Below are positions 32,901 through 42,005 of a stretch of 64,000 nucleotides of DNA, one piece after another (positions within the stretch are counted from its first letter, which is position 1; each line of letters starts with the position of its first letter). The position numbers and the translations under genes are program-made. The stretch lies in assembly GCF_000699445.3 (NCBI RefSeq), contig NC_067198.1, forward strand, positions 41,161,691 to 41,225,690. The letters are read 5' to 3'. The notes below the pieces were generated by a model, which was not told the origin of the DNA, ran no database searches, and saw nothing but the letters and a program-made list of their open reading frames with translations. This DNA is from Schistosoma haematobium. Taxonomy: Eukaryota > Platyhelminthes > Trematoda > Strigeidida > Schistosomatidae.

Positions 32901-35900
32901 CGAGGACTAGAATACTGTCCGGGTGTCTAAACCCAAATAGGTGGTTTTCTTAGGAGGCTACTCGCCAAGCCTTTGACCTAGAGGTCTAATTTACAAATCA
33001 GTGAAGCAACGCTGCGAGATGCATTCCCATGGCACACGGTGACCAACAGTAGGTGCATACGGCATTCGTTCCCTCAGGATCCTGGAGTCAGCCCATGTAC
33101 ACCGTTGGTTTGGAATCAGGGTTATTCAACTCTCCTAGATGTACCCTCAATACCCAGTGACCCGGCTAAAACACCGGATACTCGCTTTTCGTCTTCTCAT
33201 TTTGGTAAACAACACCACCGCTGCGAGAAGGAATTGAGTAGGACTTCCCTGACAATGGCTGTGTTGATGTTGCTATGTGAGAGCATTTCAAGAGGGGGAG
33301 CTGACTCTCCCCACCCTTAGCCGCAGTATTTGGGGTCCACAGACGTTTAAAACGACCCTGTTCGATGGTCTCTAGATTTTCTCCAATTTGTTGCTGTACT
33401 GGTAGTAACTATTGTGCATCTGGTTCGGCAATGCGTAGAAAGCACAACGAATTTCCAAGCTATATCAGTCGATAAATATCCATAACATCACTAACCATTA
33501 TTACTATTTTATTATTTCAACATACAAACATTGGTACAAGGAGGCACCAAATAGATATGCGCCATATAAATCATTCGATTTGTGTGAGGGCTGGGCTACG
33601 AATCGGGTGCCGAAACCTAAGCAGGTATTTTCGTACTCAAACTATCCTGCGCTTGTAGATCTGGTAATCTTAACGGTGTGATTATGACTTTAAAAAATGA
33701 AACAGAACACCTATGCTTTAAACCATTCTAACAACTGTTAAAATTTGACAATGATTACTCACTATTTTTTACAAATAAATTCTCATGTGATTGTTTTCAT
33801 TATATCCGAATGATATCACACACTCAATGCAAATTTTATCCTTATGAAACCGAAAACAAATGTAGTTTTTAAAGTTTAGTTTGTTTGTTTTATGATCCAA
33901 AATCAACCAAACTAAATTCTTTACTGATCTTTTCATGTAAACCATTTTCTCCATTCAAAATGTTCATTATTTATTTTAAAGATTTTGATTTTTGTTTCTA
34001 TTATTCTAAAGGGTTTATTGAAGTTGTAGGGTTTTCTTAGGTTATATCATGGGTTAACCTTAGACAACCATTGGAAACAAGAAAGCACTGAATAACTGTT
34101 TGATTGCAGTATGTGATGTGTCAGTAAAAATAAACAGATTTTCTTGTGTACTCATTTGGGCCCGTGGTATCATATTGTATGGATCTAGTCCGAGTATTGA
34201 TTAGCTTGTCTAGACTATCTATCTGTCTAGCAACAATGACCTTCGGCCAACCAATGACACGCTAAATGGGAAGTGAAAACCGAGAGTACCACTAACTGAC
34301 TATTGGTCCAGGCTTCAGTTTCACACTGGCTCTCCCACTCGTCCGACATCCAGAATATAGAAGAACTCAACAAGCAGATAACGTCTGATTACTCAGTTTA
34401 AACTTACGAATCACTCACACAACAATGTAGGATAGAATCCTGACCACACATCAATGGAATTGAGGAACTACAATATTGAGGATAACTGAACCATAAGTTG
34501 AAGAGGACTGAATGATAAATCCGTGATTGACCAACAATGGTTTATGCGTCAAACAAAAGCTTATAGGTAGAGCAATACAAGTGTATAATACTTTAATTAT
34601 TGAATAATCATACAGCAAAACTACAAAGAACAATCTCAAATAGGAAGATTCTGAAAGCTAGTTTTTGCTCAATATTTATCCCAACATAGCAGTATGGAAC
34701 TGCTCGTTAGTGCGCATTCACAACCCAATAAAACGGCTATCTAGTGCTTTTTGGTTTTCAATAGCTGTCTAAGTAATATCAATCAGTAATGCAATCTAGG
34801 ATACTTATCTATTTGTATTTTTTAATGTATTCACGAGTCATGTCAATATCTAATTTAATTTTAGAACTTTCTACGTATATGGGCCGAACAGTTGAACTGT
34901 CCAATTATAGCTGTTGATTATTCACTTTCACCTGAAGCGCCTTATCCACGTGCATTAGAAGAATGTTATTATGCCTATTGTTGGATAACATTAAATCGTG
35001 AAAAATTAGGTTGTACATCAGATGCGAAAATTGTTCTTGCTGGTGATTCTGCTGGTGGGAATCTGGCACTGGGTGTTTGTATGCGCGCTGTACGAGATGG
35101 CTTACTTAATAAACCAAATGGGATATTTTTGGCTTATACGCCTGTATTGGTTTCTTTTACACCATCTCCTTCAAGATTATTATCACTTTGTGATCCCCTA
35201 CTTCCTATTGGTGTTCTTGCTAAGTGTTTATTGGGTAAGCTCACTATAGTGTATATTTATACATTTGCCAAGTTAACCGTAACTCATTAATCAATCATAG
35301 GTTTAATAACTCAGATTCTAGTTACACACGTAATACGAAGTTTATTTGTGCTACACGGCTACCTAGATCGTTGTAAATTGGAGTTGAGACTACCAAACAG
35401 TCACTAATGAGTCTATAGACACATTGTCGTAATTTAGTGGCTATCTGTCAGATGGTCATATATTTCTGAATTATAATTTATAATAATAAACAATAAATAA
35501 ATAATATGGTTCGAATATGATGCTTCTTGAACTATGAAATACACGTTATACATATAGTGCGAGAAATAATATTATTGTTAGTACTGGTATTGTGGCAACA
35601 TGTTGGTTTAAAACGACTGAATTAATGGTGGAACAAAGTAGCTGAGTGTGTCGGACACTTCATCAGAACTGGTGGATTAGTGTCTGAAAGGATCTCAGTA
35701 TGGCTTAATAAAGGCCGATTGAATTTCGCGAATTTACATCTCCTGTGGCGTATCCAAGACCCATCCATTTATCAACTAATGGTGGGAGTATACTGCTCCA
35801 CAGTTCGTTCTGTTTTACTTGATGATTGTGGAGCATGGCCTTTAAAAATAGAGGATATTTGGAGGTTACTAGTATTTATCGTAACCAATGGTTGTAAGAC

Positions 35901-38900
35901 GCTGGGTGATATTACTCGAAATCAAATTCAATTGCGCAGTTACACCAACTCTTTGTCTTCCTTTAGGTCTTGAGTTTTAAGATTGTGTTATACTATATTA
36001 GTCTATATATATATTCTTTCTTCCTGATTCATATCTTGTATGACGTCTTTTCTACAATCACTCATACTGTTACCACTTTTACTACTCTGGTATTTTCTTG
36101 ATTATTTCTCTCTGTGCTGAGATATTGTGATAAAATTAACCGACCCATACATATGCTAGGTTTTATATTCCTTATGATCGGTTGACTGTGGGGTTAATAT
36201 ATTATGATTACTGTTGTTTTGATGTGAAATCTAACATTTTCCCGGAAATATAGTAAATAATTATAAAATATATTTATTATTAACTTTCTACCCAGTGCTC
36301 AATTTATTTGAAATTATCAAGTCCAACCTTGGCATCGATACTTTTAAGTAGATAATTATGTTTCAATCAATCTAATTGACTTATTACTTTATTTTTTATA
36401 GCTTATGCTGGTATAGACGAAGCAACATTGGATTCCGATGAACTTGATGATGATTTCGAAGTTGATAAAAATCCTTCAAACTTAACAACTGAACCAAATT
36501 CCCCAATATGGTCTCGATTATTTTCAACACTTTGGTCTAATCCATCGAAATTAGATTTAAATAATTCTAAAGAGTTAAAAATTGGACATTTACGTCGATA
36601 TTCAAACATAACAATGTCTCCTTTATATGATGCTTATTTGCAAAATCCAAAAGATCAATCTGTGCCGTCTAATTTATGTCGGTTAAGTGAAGAATCTCAC
36701 TCCTCACATAAATCCCCAAAGTTGAATAAATCAGGTTCGTTATTTTGCATCTATCGTCTACATTCTGTCTAACGTGTCATTTAGTGTGCTAAATATTAAA
36801 AAAATATTGTGGTTGCTTCTAAAACTCTGTTCTGATTAAGTTGATAACATTTAATGTAAGATGGTGTTTGGGGATAGTCGATAGGAAGTCCTGGACCTTG
36901 GTTTAGTTCTGTTTGACACTTGTCAGCAAGGCGTATATGTAGTCTTCAGAGTAATGAAACTTGCAGATTTAGTCACGTATCACTCAGTTTCATAGTCAGA
37001 GGCGTTACCACTGAGCTATTAGAGTCACAACTGAGCTTCTGTAAGACTGAGATGTGCTTACAATTGATTGACCACTGAGTAGTGACCAAAGTCAGTTTGC
37101 CTAGTTATTTTTAGCGCTAATCTAATTCCTTTGACCAAGCTTCAATGTAGCTAGTTGTTCAAATAACTCGATATCACATGGATTATGTTGGTGTGGAAGA
37201 TGGTGGTTAGAGGTGATTGACAGGAAACTTTGGACTTAGATTTCGATCAGCGCTAAGAGGGACTTGACATACGCAACATTGGTTACTATTCAATGATCAG
37301 TCAGTCATAAAAGAACACTTGATGTAATAAGTTTAAATAGACTAATCAGTTTGTTTGTATTTTTAATATATATCAGTATTAATAATCAGACAGTACAACA
37401 GCTGGACACATTTAATACATAATGGCTACATTGTCTACGTTCTTAAACTTTTCAAAATGATTAACTGACAAAAAGATGTAATTTCATTAGACTTCACTGA
37501 AGTAACATCGATTAAAAACATTCAAGGTAGATTCATGAGTTCAGGGAAAAAGTTGCTGATTTTCCACTGTTATATGGTAAATGGGTATTTTTGATTAAAT
37601 TCCCCATAGTTACTGTTTGCATTATGTTATACAATCTTCAGTTAACTGATTACCGTTTCATCCCCCTTTAAGTTTTTTTTAAATATTTATCTTTAACTGA
37701 CTCTAAACACGTACAATACCGAGAATCGTTATCACCTCAATTTTCCAATTTCTATTTAATATTATGTTATATTTCAATATGAATACAGATAGAAACAGCT
37801 GACGAATACCTACGAAACAACACAAAAATGAGTGCATATTATTATGCGTTAATTGTTATCCTTGCTTTATTCAAACTAATAATAAATGTGTTAAACTGGA
37901 TGATAAAACATTTACGACCAAGTATTGAGGTACAGAAATTGTCTAGCAACTATAATATTCATCATTTGGTAGAAAATATGCTTTGTTTTTTGTAGTTAAT
38001 TTTGTCAATCAGTACACCCGATTTATATTAATCTAACAGACAATGTTGAATGAAGCACGATGGCTCAGTCATCCGACTTTCAACCATTAGACTGCACACT
38101 CAAGTTTTGCTTTACCTACTTCAATTTGGACAACCGGACATCATTAGTCATACAATTCCAAATCGAGTAGGCCAGCCTGTACTTGATAAGTTACCTCACC
38201 AAGAATTTCGATTAATCGTACAGTGGTTACCTAAAAGAATTCATTACACTTATATTTTGTCCCGTATAACTTAGATGCTTTTTTGATCTTCATACTTATC
38301 CCTTACAAGTGAATTTTCTCATGTTTTCATAATTCACGAAGAGAAAGATAAAAGCCCAGACCATAATGAGGATGAATGTACACCAATATTGAAGCATCCA
38401 CATCGACCCCGAACTGATTTGAACCGTATTCGAAATATTCATTTAACTCAGAATGGATTCATGTCACCGTACTTAGCGTCAGATGATATGCTACGTGGAT
38501 TACCTCCTGTTGTTTTTGTTGTAAGTGGAGTGGGTTTTTGTGTGCATGCATATGTGTTCCTATGAAGGCAAGAAAATGATTGAAGTATATATATATTTTT
38601 TCTGGAAATAAATAACCTAATTATCCTTAAAAAAAGTAGAATTTAATATCTGTTATGACTGCAAATTGATAGATATCTAGAAAGAAAATTTGACAATCAG
38701 CATCCTGTTTATCAACCTCGTGTTTACTAATTTATCTGTAGCCTAGCAACCTAAAATTCGATCAATAATAAGTATTGACTGGCAATATTAACCCTGAATC
38801 GAGGCCTAGATAATCTTAATTCCTATTGCTCCACCGATACGCGCGCCTTGTTCTATCCTCAGTTTTCAGTCCGAACACGAGAACACATCAGACAAGCTTC

Positions 38901-39979
38901 TATTATCATATTGTGGAGTACCCTGTGTATTAATCTCAGACACTCGTTAACATGAACTTTCAGACCACCGCTGAACCAAAATATAAAATCTTACTTTACA
39001 TACAATCATACCATAAGTACCAGAGAACGGAACAAACTCTAAATGATTAGGACTGATTAAGAAATATTAAATCGTAAAACAGTAATTGATGAGTACAACG
39101 AAAGCTGGCAATACTGGGAATGTAGAAATGCAATAATCTTATTACCTAATAATTACATGATAAAAATGTAAACAACAATAATAATAGTCCGTAAAATAGT
39201 TCCGAAAGTTATAACAATCTCAGTATTTGCTGCTTCAGAACAATATGGTATTCGAAAATCTGTAGTACAGTTCAGTGTTAATAAGATTTATACACCAGAA
39301 ACATCAGAACGAATACTTTGTCTTTAATTTAAATTTGTTTCATATAAATCACTAAGTAATTACAGGTACTTATACGTATAGCTTTAAGCCGCAGTTCGTG
39401 TAAACGTTAGTAACACTGTACACGTCTACTTAAAATATGGTAGAGGAGGTGGGATTCTAACCCACCAACAAGTAGATGAGATATGTTTGAAAATGAAATT
39501 TACCGAACGTTTATCCATGTTATTGTTTTTGGGCCATATTATTTGTAAAGGCTAGTGATACTACTTGGTTGTCCAAACTAAAGTAGATAAAATGGGGCTT
39601 GAACCTGTGAAATAGTAGTCAAAAGTCTAGTACGTTAACCTCTAAGCCATCCTTTGAGTTATTTGATATCAAAACTATTATTCAACGTAACCAATATTTG
39701 CTTTAAATATGATTATGTGTTGAATATCATTATATATATATAATCTTTGTTTCTCTTCTCTAGTGTTCACAATTCGACCCATTTTTGGATGATGGACTAG
39801 AGTTAGCTAAACGTCTTTCTAAACTTGATGTCTCAGTAGATGTACGTGTCTTAGACAATTTACCTCATGCATTTCTTAATTTTTGTCTATTGGGTCCAGA
39901 ATTCCAAATTGCTAATAAGATTTGTATTGAATTAGTAAAAAATTTATTCAATGAATATTATATAAAAAATAATGAATAA
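23988..39979 (+). CDS. LIPE: Hormone-sensitive lipase (HSL), nine exons
   Basis: Exons: 23988-24020, 24058-24344, 27473-27863, 28768-29041, 31899-32284, 34865-35234, 36402-36734, 38342-38520, 39764-39979. All introns are GT-AG and all phases agree, giving 822 codons and a stop. HSL is a cytosolic hydrolase of diacylglycerol, monoacylglycerol and cholesteryl esters. Seen: N-terminal HSL_N domain (about residues 1-330), oxyanion motif HGGGF at 444-448, DYSLSPEAPYPRALEE at about 475-490, nucleophile motif GDSAG at 517-521 (Ser519), Asp756 in FDPFLDD, His786 in LPHAF. The length compares with about 775 residues for the short human form. Exon 7 is a Ser/Asp/Asn-rich insert at the place of the mammalian regulatory module. 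The start ATG is inferred from alignment length with the human N-terminus. Confidence 0.92.
24021..24057 (+). other. LIPE: HSL micro-intron of 37 nt
   Basis: GTAATA...TTTTCTTAG between exon 1 (MVRLCSELHLQ) and exon 2 (CRTYLTIIRTN). A TAG lies in frame at 24055-24057, so removal is required to join the two open stretches. The spacing from start to YDFGSLRANG then equals that of human HSL to [11 protein letters not shown] within a few residues. Confidence 0.7.
24058..24344 (+). CDS. LIPE: HSL exon 2 (HSL_N)
   Basis: 95 codons plus two bases, ending AACTG|GTAAGA. It carries YDFGSLRANGIRSFLAITTR, aligned to [20 protein letters not shown] in human HSL. Another frame is also open at its start, which could mislead a gene finder. 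Confidence 0.85.
24690..25290 (+). mobile_element. RTE-type LINE, 5'-truncated, in HSL intron 2
   Basis: Begins within the RT C-terminal region (CWDHWVSNSEVRRRVLGN) and reads RLRWLDHVLRMPEHRLPRR to RCIHSVFL at 25077, then the 3' UTR with GTATGGCGACTTGGACCGATG. The coding part is open from 24806 to 25078. Confidence 0.88.
25291..26165. other. HSL intron 2 sequence with old repeat pieces
   Basis: About 25683-25780 is another diverged RTE tail. About 25815-25880 is, in reverse, the TTGGTACAA..CACCAAAT segment seen at 2608, 32845 and 33535. The open frame at 25374-25652 has no support. Confidence 0.5.
26172..26690 (+). mobile_element. RTE 3' end, near copy of 1978-2500
   Basis: Almost the same sequence as 1978-2500, from GAGATGGCTGGGACATGTG through RCIHSLRSPKF (26464) to the end of the 3' UTR. 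Open in frame over 26192-26464, unlike the copy at 1978, so it is the less damaged of the two. Confidence 0.88.
27473..27863 (+). CDS. LIPE: HSL exon 3 (HSL_N)
   Basis: Enters after AACGTTAG, completes a split Trp codon and reads SGITHKSVIAYINCLMELSL, later YFYGRCLAFYLCPSAQRI (human: FYGRCLGFQFTPAIRP). Leaves at TTTTTG|GTAAGC, phase 0. Confidence 0.9.
28250..28620 (+). repeat. Old tRNA-like repeat in HSL intron 3
   Basis: GCAGTGGTTGAGAAGTTTAAG followed by GGATTTGAAC resembles degenerate A and B boxes. Related sequence occurs at about 38055-38230 and 39560-39655. Weak evidence; the family is not named. Confidence 0.35.
28768..29041 (+). CDS. LIPE: HSL exon 4
   Basis: From ATTTTAG|ACT to AGAG|GTTCGT, phase 0 to phase 1. 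FCKAFWNLAELRVVS equals FWKAFWNITEMEVLS of human HSL. Confidence 0.9.
29856..30187. repeat. 330-bp repeat, copy 1 (HSL intron 4)
   Basis: Nearly identical to 32988-33319, in the same orientation. Common words: GTGAAGCAACGCTGCGAGAT at the start and AAGAGGGGGAGCTGACTCTC near the end. The open frames in both copies translate alike but match no protein I know; they contain no RT motif. Confidence 0.85.
30542..30826 (-). repeat. Solo LTR, family L (copy 1)
   Basis: Reverse strand begins TGTACAAATG, has a TATA-like TGATATATAAACCCAGTATG followed by AAATAAATGATTC, and ends GTCATAACA. Same layout as 46291-46543 and 49459-49733. TATA box followed by a poly(A) signal and TG..CA ends suggest an LTR. No internal region adjoins it. 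Confidence 0.65.
31130..31830 (+). repeat. Highly decayed RTE 3' end in HSL intron 4
   Basis: Traces of the RTE C-terminal region and tail in order: AAAGGATAAGCTTACTGCTC, ATAGGTGTCTTTGAACC, CCGCGTGACTATCG, ATGTGCATCTACTCTTTG, then the tail words GTGGCAACCTGAACCGATGC. Confidence 0.7.
31899..32284 (+). CDS. LIPE: HSL exon 5 (oxyanion motif)
   Basis: From TAAACAG|AA to GAT|GTAAGT. It starts FIVIEPPKSHFGTAP, carries a Ser/Asn-rich spacer longer than the human one, and ends YVHGGGFIALTSQSQD with the oxyanion-hole motif. It is flanked in the adjacent introns by two near-identical direct repeats. Confidence 0.92.
32820..33320 (-). repeat. Composite repeat: RTE tail segment joined to 330-bp repeat copy 2
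   Basis: The segment with TTGGTACAAGGAAGCAGCAA (32845) is followed directly by the 330-bp repeat (32988-33319). At 2575-3775 the same two parts are separated by about 900 bp of RT coding sequence. The composite looks like an internally deleted, non-autonomous form of that element. Confidence 0.6.
33515..33660. repeat. RTE-tail-like segment
   Basis: TTGGTACAAGGAGGCACCAAA, then GCCATATAAATCATTCGATT, as at 32845 and 2608. Confidence 0.6.
34865..35234 (+). CDS. LIPE: HSL exon 6 (catalytic serine)
   Basis: From TTTTAG|AAC to TTGG|GTAAGC. Reads CPIIAVDYSLSPEAPYPRAL, then VLAGDSAGGNLALG (nucleophile) and SPSRLLSLCDPLLPIGVLAK, all very close to human HSL. Confidence 0.95.
35630..36190 (+). repeat. 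Decayed RTE 3' end in HSL intron 6
   Basis: GATCTCAGTATGGCTTAATAAAGG resembles the region after the RT core. RIQDPSIYQLMVGVYCSTVR and LKIEDIWRLLVF are recognisable as RTE thumb residues. The tail words are eroded. Confidence 0.65.
36402..36734 (+). CDS. LIPE: HSL exon 7 (regulatory-type insert)
   Basis: Opens AYAGIDEATLDSDELDDDFE (human AYAGAKTEDHS) and goes on as a Ser-, Asn- and Lys-rich, low-complexity stretch with several Arg/Lys-x-x-Ser sites (for example RRYSN near residue 646). In mammals this place holds the phosphorylation sites for protein kinase A. Which serines are used here is unknown. Confidence 0.85.
36859..36945 (-). repeat. SM-alpha-like hammerhead relic in HSL intron 7
   Basis: Reverse strand: CCTTGCTGACAAGTGTC, then AAACCAAGG and GGACTTCCTATCGACTATCC. 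The core CUGANGA reads CTGACAA (conserved G8 lost), so cleavage is not expected. Same family as 50971-51075 and 51419-51526. Confidence 0.6.
37180..37270 (-). repeat. SM-alpha-like repeat fragment in HSL intron 7
   Basis: GATGGTGGTTAGAGGTGATTG and GACAGGAAACTTTGGACTTAG match the 3' side of the hammerhead family copies; the core is gone. Confidence 0.5.
37828..37995 (+). CDS. Candidate small ORF with one membrane segment, in HSL intron 7
   Basis: 55 codons from ATG at 37828 to TAG at 37993-37995, starting MSAYYYALIVILALFKLI. A hydrophobic stretch is followed by WMIKHLRPS. It lies in intron 7 and its phase does not fit use as an HSL exon (ends phase 0, exon 8 needs phase 1). It may be a chance ORF in AT-rich DNA. 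Confidence 0.2.
   Translation: MSAYYYALIVILALFKLIINVLNWMIKHLRPSIEVQKLSSNYNIHHLVENMLCFL
38342..38520 (+). CDS. LIPE: HSL exon 8
   Basis: From CACGAAG|AG to GTT|GTAAGT. NGFMSPYLASDDMLRGLPPV equals NPFMSPLLAPDSMLKSLPPV of human HSL. Confidence 0.9.
39764..39979 (+). CDS. LIPE: HSL exon 9 (catalytic Asp and His)
   Basis: From TTCTCTAG|TGT to TAA. CSQFDPFLDDGLELAKRL and DNLPHAFLNF supply the acid and base of the triad. 71 codons then stop. Confidence 0.95.
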   Translation, partial: CSQFDPFLDDGLELAKRLSKLDVSVDVRVLDNLPHAFLNFCLLGPEFQIANKICIELVKNLFNEYYIKNNE

Positions 39980-40690
39980 TTTATTACTAAAATACTGATT
40001 ATCTATGCGCCTCAATTTCTCTCCCTTGTTATCATACTACTTAGTACTTTTCATATTAATAGTAGCTGTGATATCCAATGTTATCTCATTTCATTTTTTA
40101 TTCTCTTCCTTTTTCACATCAAATAATCATACAACTTTTATTTACGCTTCATCATCATCAATTGGATTGTCTATTCTCATTTTCAATTTGTACATTCAAT
40201 TCATGTACATACCCCATATACAACAAAAGTACATCAACAACACCCATGTTTATTGTGTTCTTTCATTTCTCTTTCTTTTTGACTTTATCACTTCTGTAAT
40301 GCAAATAATTTCAGTTATTTTGTATGTATGTATGCATGTGTACCTTTTACAGATTCATTATTATTATTTTGTTAAGTAATTTATCACCAGATTACTTATT
40401 TTTTTGTTTTTAAAATTCATTCTTAGTTATTTTGTTGTTGTTTTTGTTTCTCTAGTTTATTTCCTCTTTTATCGTTTGTTTTCTCTTTGTTTTTTCTCTT
40501 TTGTATGTATATTGTTAATATACATTATTATTATGTTATTATTACAAGTACTACTCATCGCCTTTCAAACGTAGCTACGTTATTCAAATATGTTTTTTTT
40601 GCTTTACCCTTTTATCTTATTGTTGCATATTATTTATTTATTTTGTTTGGACTACTCTAAATCATGATTTAAAAGTTGAATAAAAGCGCT
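39980..40690 (+). other. LIPE: HSL 3' UTR and likely poly(A) signal
   Basis: T-rich sequence after the stop; AATAAA at about 40679-40684 is a plausible poly(A) signal, just before the first SINE copy. The open frames at 40005-40379 in this T-rich stretch are judged to be chance. Confidence 0.5.
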
Positions 40691-40908
40691 AGTTGAAGTC
40701 AGACATTAACACCGTTGGATGCCGCCTCAGTGGTCTAATGGTTAAGCGCTCACGCGCGAGACTGATAGGTCCTGGGTTCGGATCTCGCGAGGGGGATCGT
40801 GGATGCCCACTGCTGAGGAGTCCCATACTAGGACGAAACGGCCATCCAGTGCTCCCAAGTTTTCCATGGTGATCTAGCTTTAATTGACTCGTGATTTCAA
40901 CTATTGAA
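40691..40908 (+). repeat. tRNA-hammerhead SINE, copy 1
   Basis: Order: TGAAGTCAGACATTAACACC leader, tRNA-like head with A box TGGTCTAATGG and B box GGTTCGGATCTC, hammerhead (40808-40851), then a tail CTAGCTTTAATTGACTCGTG ending about 40908. Lies just after the HSL poly(A) signal. Confidence 0.85.
40808..40851 (+). ncRNA. Minimal type I hammerhead ribozyme, core intact
   Basis: Stem I CACTG/CAGTG. Core CTGAGGA (40813-40819) fits CUGANGA. Stem II GTCC/GGAC with a 7-nt loop, then GAAA (40835-40838). Stem III is only ACGG/CCAU without a real loop and with one C-A mismatch. The site after AUC at 40846 is a permitted NUH triplet. Such short stem III hammerheads (newt satellite type) are known to work best as dimers; activity here is inferred. 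Confidence 0.75.
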
Positions 40909-41295
40909 AAGCGCTAACATCATTTAAATGAGAGAAAAAAAGATCGTATCATAATGTTTTATATTATTGAATAAATTTATTTCTTATTTTGTTCCTTCGA
41001 TCAATGTCTCACACTCATTGTAAATTATCATGATCATTGAATGATAGTTTTATCTTTTTGATTTTATTTAATCCTAAATAATATGGATCTTATCCTTCAA
41101 TATCCTATACGCAAATACTTTACATGATTATAAGTTATATTGTTGCGCTAAAATTGACAATTCTTCCTACTTATTGAAATTTTATTAATTAAATGAAAAT
41201 ATACTCTATCTTCATTGATTGTCATCTTTTATATGGATCAGGTATATGTGAATTAGTATCAGAAGGGGTTTTTGTGGAGATTGTACTAATTTCAG

Positions 41296-41387
41296 TAGTT
41301 GAGATCATGAGTTAATTGAAGCTAGACCACGATGGAAAGCCTGGAAGCACTGGATGGCCGTTTCGTTTTGTTGTGGGACTCCTCAGT
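41296..41387 (-). repeat. tRNA-hammerhead SINE, 3' fragment
   Basis: Reverse strand: AACTGAGGAGTCCCACAAC, ACGAAACGGCCATCCAGTGC, then CCAGGCTTTCC. Stem II is lost (GTCC against AAAC). It meets the next copy head to head at about 41388. Confidence 0.75.
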
Positions 41388-41651
41388 TGTGAGATAGTAA
41401 CTCACAGATGACAATGGTGAATGTGTCGCTCAATTTCGTGGATCAGTTGAAGTTAGACATTAACACCGTTGAATACTGACTGGCTCAGTGGTCTAATGGT
41501 TAAGCGGTCGCGCGCGAGACTGATAGATCCCGGGTTCGAATCTCGCAAGGCGCATTGATGAGGAGTCCCACAATAGAACGAAATGACCGTTCAGTGCTCC
41601 CAGGTTTTCCATGGTGATCTAGCTTCAGTTGACTCATGATCTCAACTATAC
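41388..41651 (+). repeat. tRNA-hammerhead SINE, copy with 5' leader
   Basis: Starts with leader GAGATAGTAACTCACAGATG and CGCTCAATTTCGTGGAT, then tRNA-like head (TGGTCTAATGGTTAAGCGG, GGGTTCGAATCTCG) and a damaged hammerhead (ATGAGGA in place of CTGAGGA; GAAAT). Confidence 0.8.
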
Positions 41652-41694
41652 GTGAATCATTTGGTCGTTAGTGATGATAAAATCCTATTGGATA

Positions 41695-42005
41695 ATTTTA
41701 TTGAAATCACGAGTTAGTTTAATTTAGACAAGTAATAGATGACTGTTTGGTCTTAGTATGGGACTACTCAGTAGTGCTCATCCACAGTCAGGAATCGAAT
41801 CTAGAACTTTCAGTCTCGTTCACGAATGCTTAAGCTGTAGACTAGTGAGTCAGGATCCAGTGGTCTAACTTTAATCACCGCACGATATTGCACAACCTTC
41901 TTGCAGTATCTTTGGTAGGCAACTGCTTCACATCCAACACGGTTTAGCTCCATTGGTCTAACTTGAATCAGTTCGTGATTTAAATGAGATTTAACATTCT
42001 TCACA
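41695..42005 (-). repeat. tRNA-hammerhead SINE, decayed copy with leader
   Basis: Reverse strand has GATGAGCACTACTGAGTAGTC (CUGANGA core altered), tRNA-like head, and the leader with CAGTTGCCTACC-type changes up to about 42000. No active ribozyme is expected. Confidence 0.65.

Noticed and set aside
40005..40379. 124-codon hydrophobic open frame after the HSL stop
   Set aside because: T-rich 3' UTR; composition alone gives Phe, Leu, Ile and Ser-rich translation. No conserved motif.
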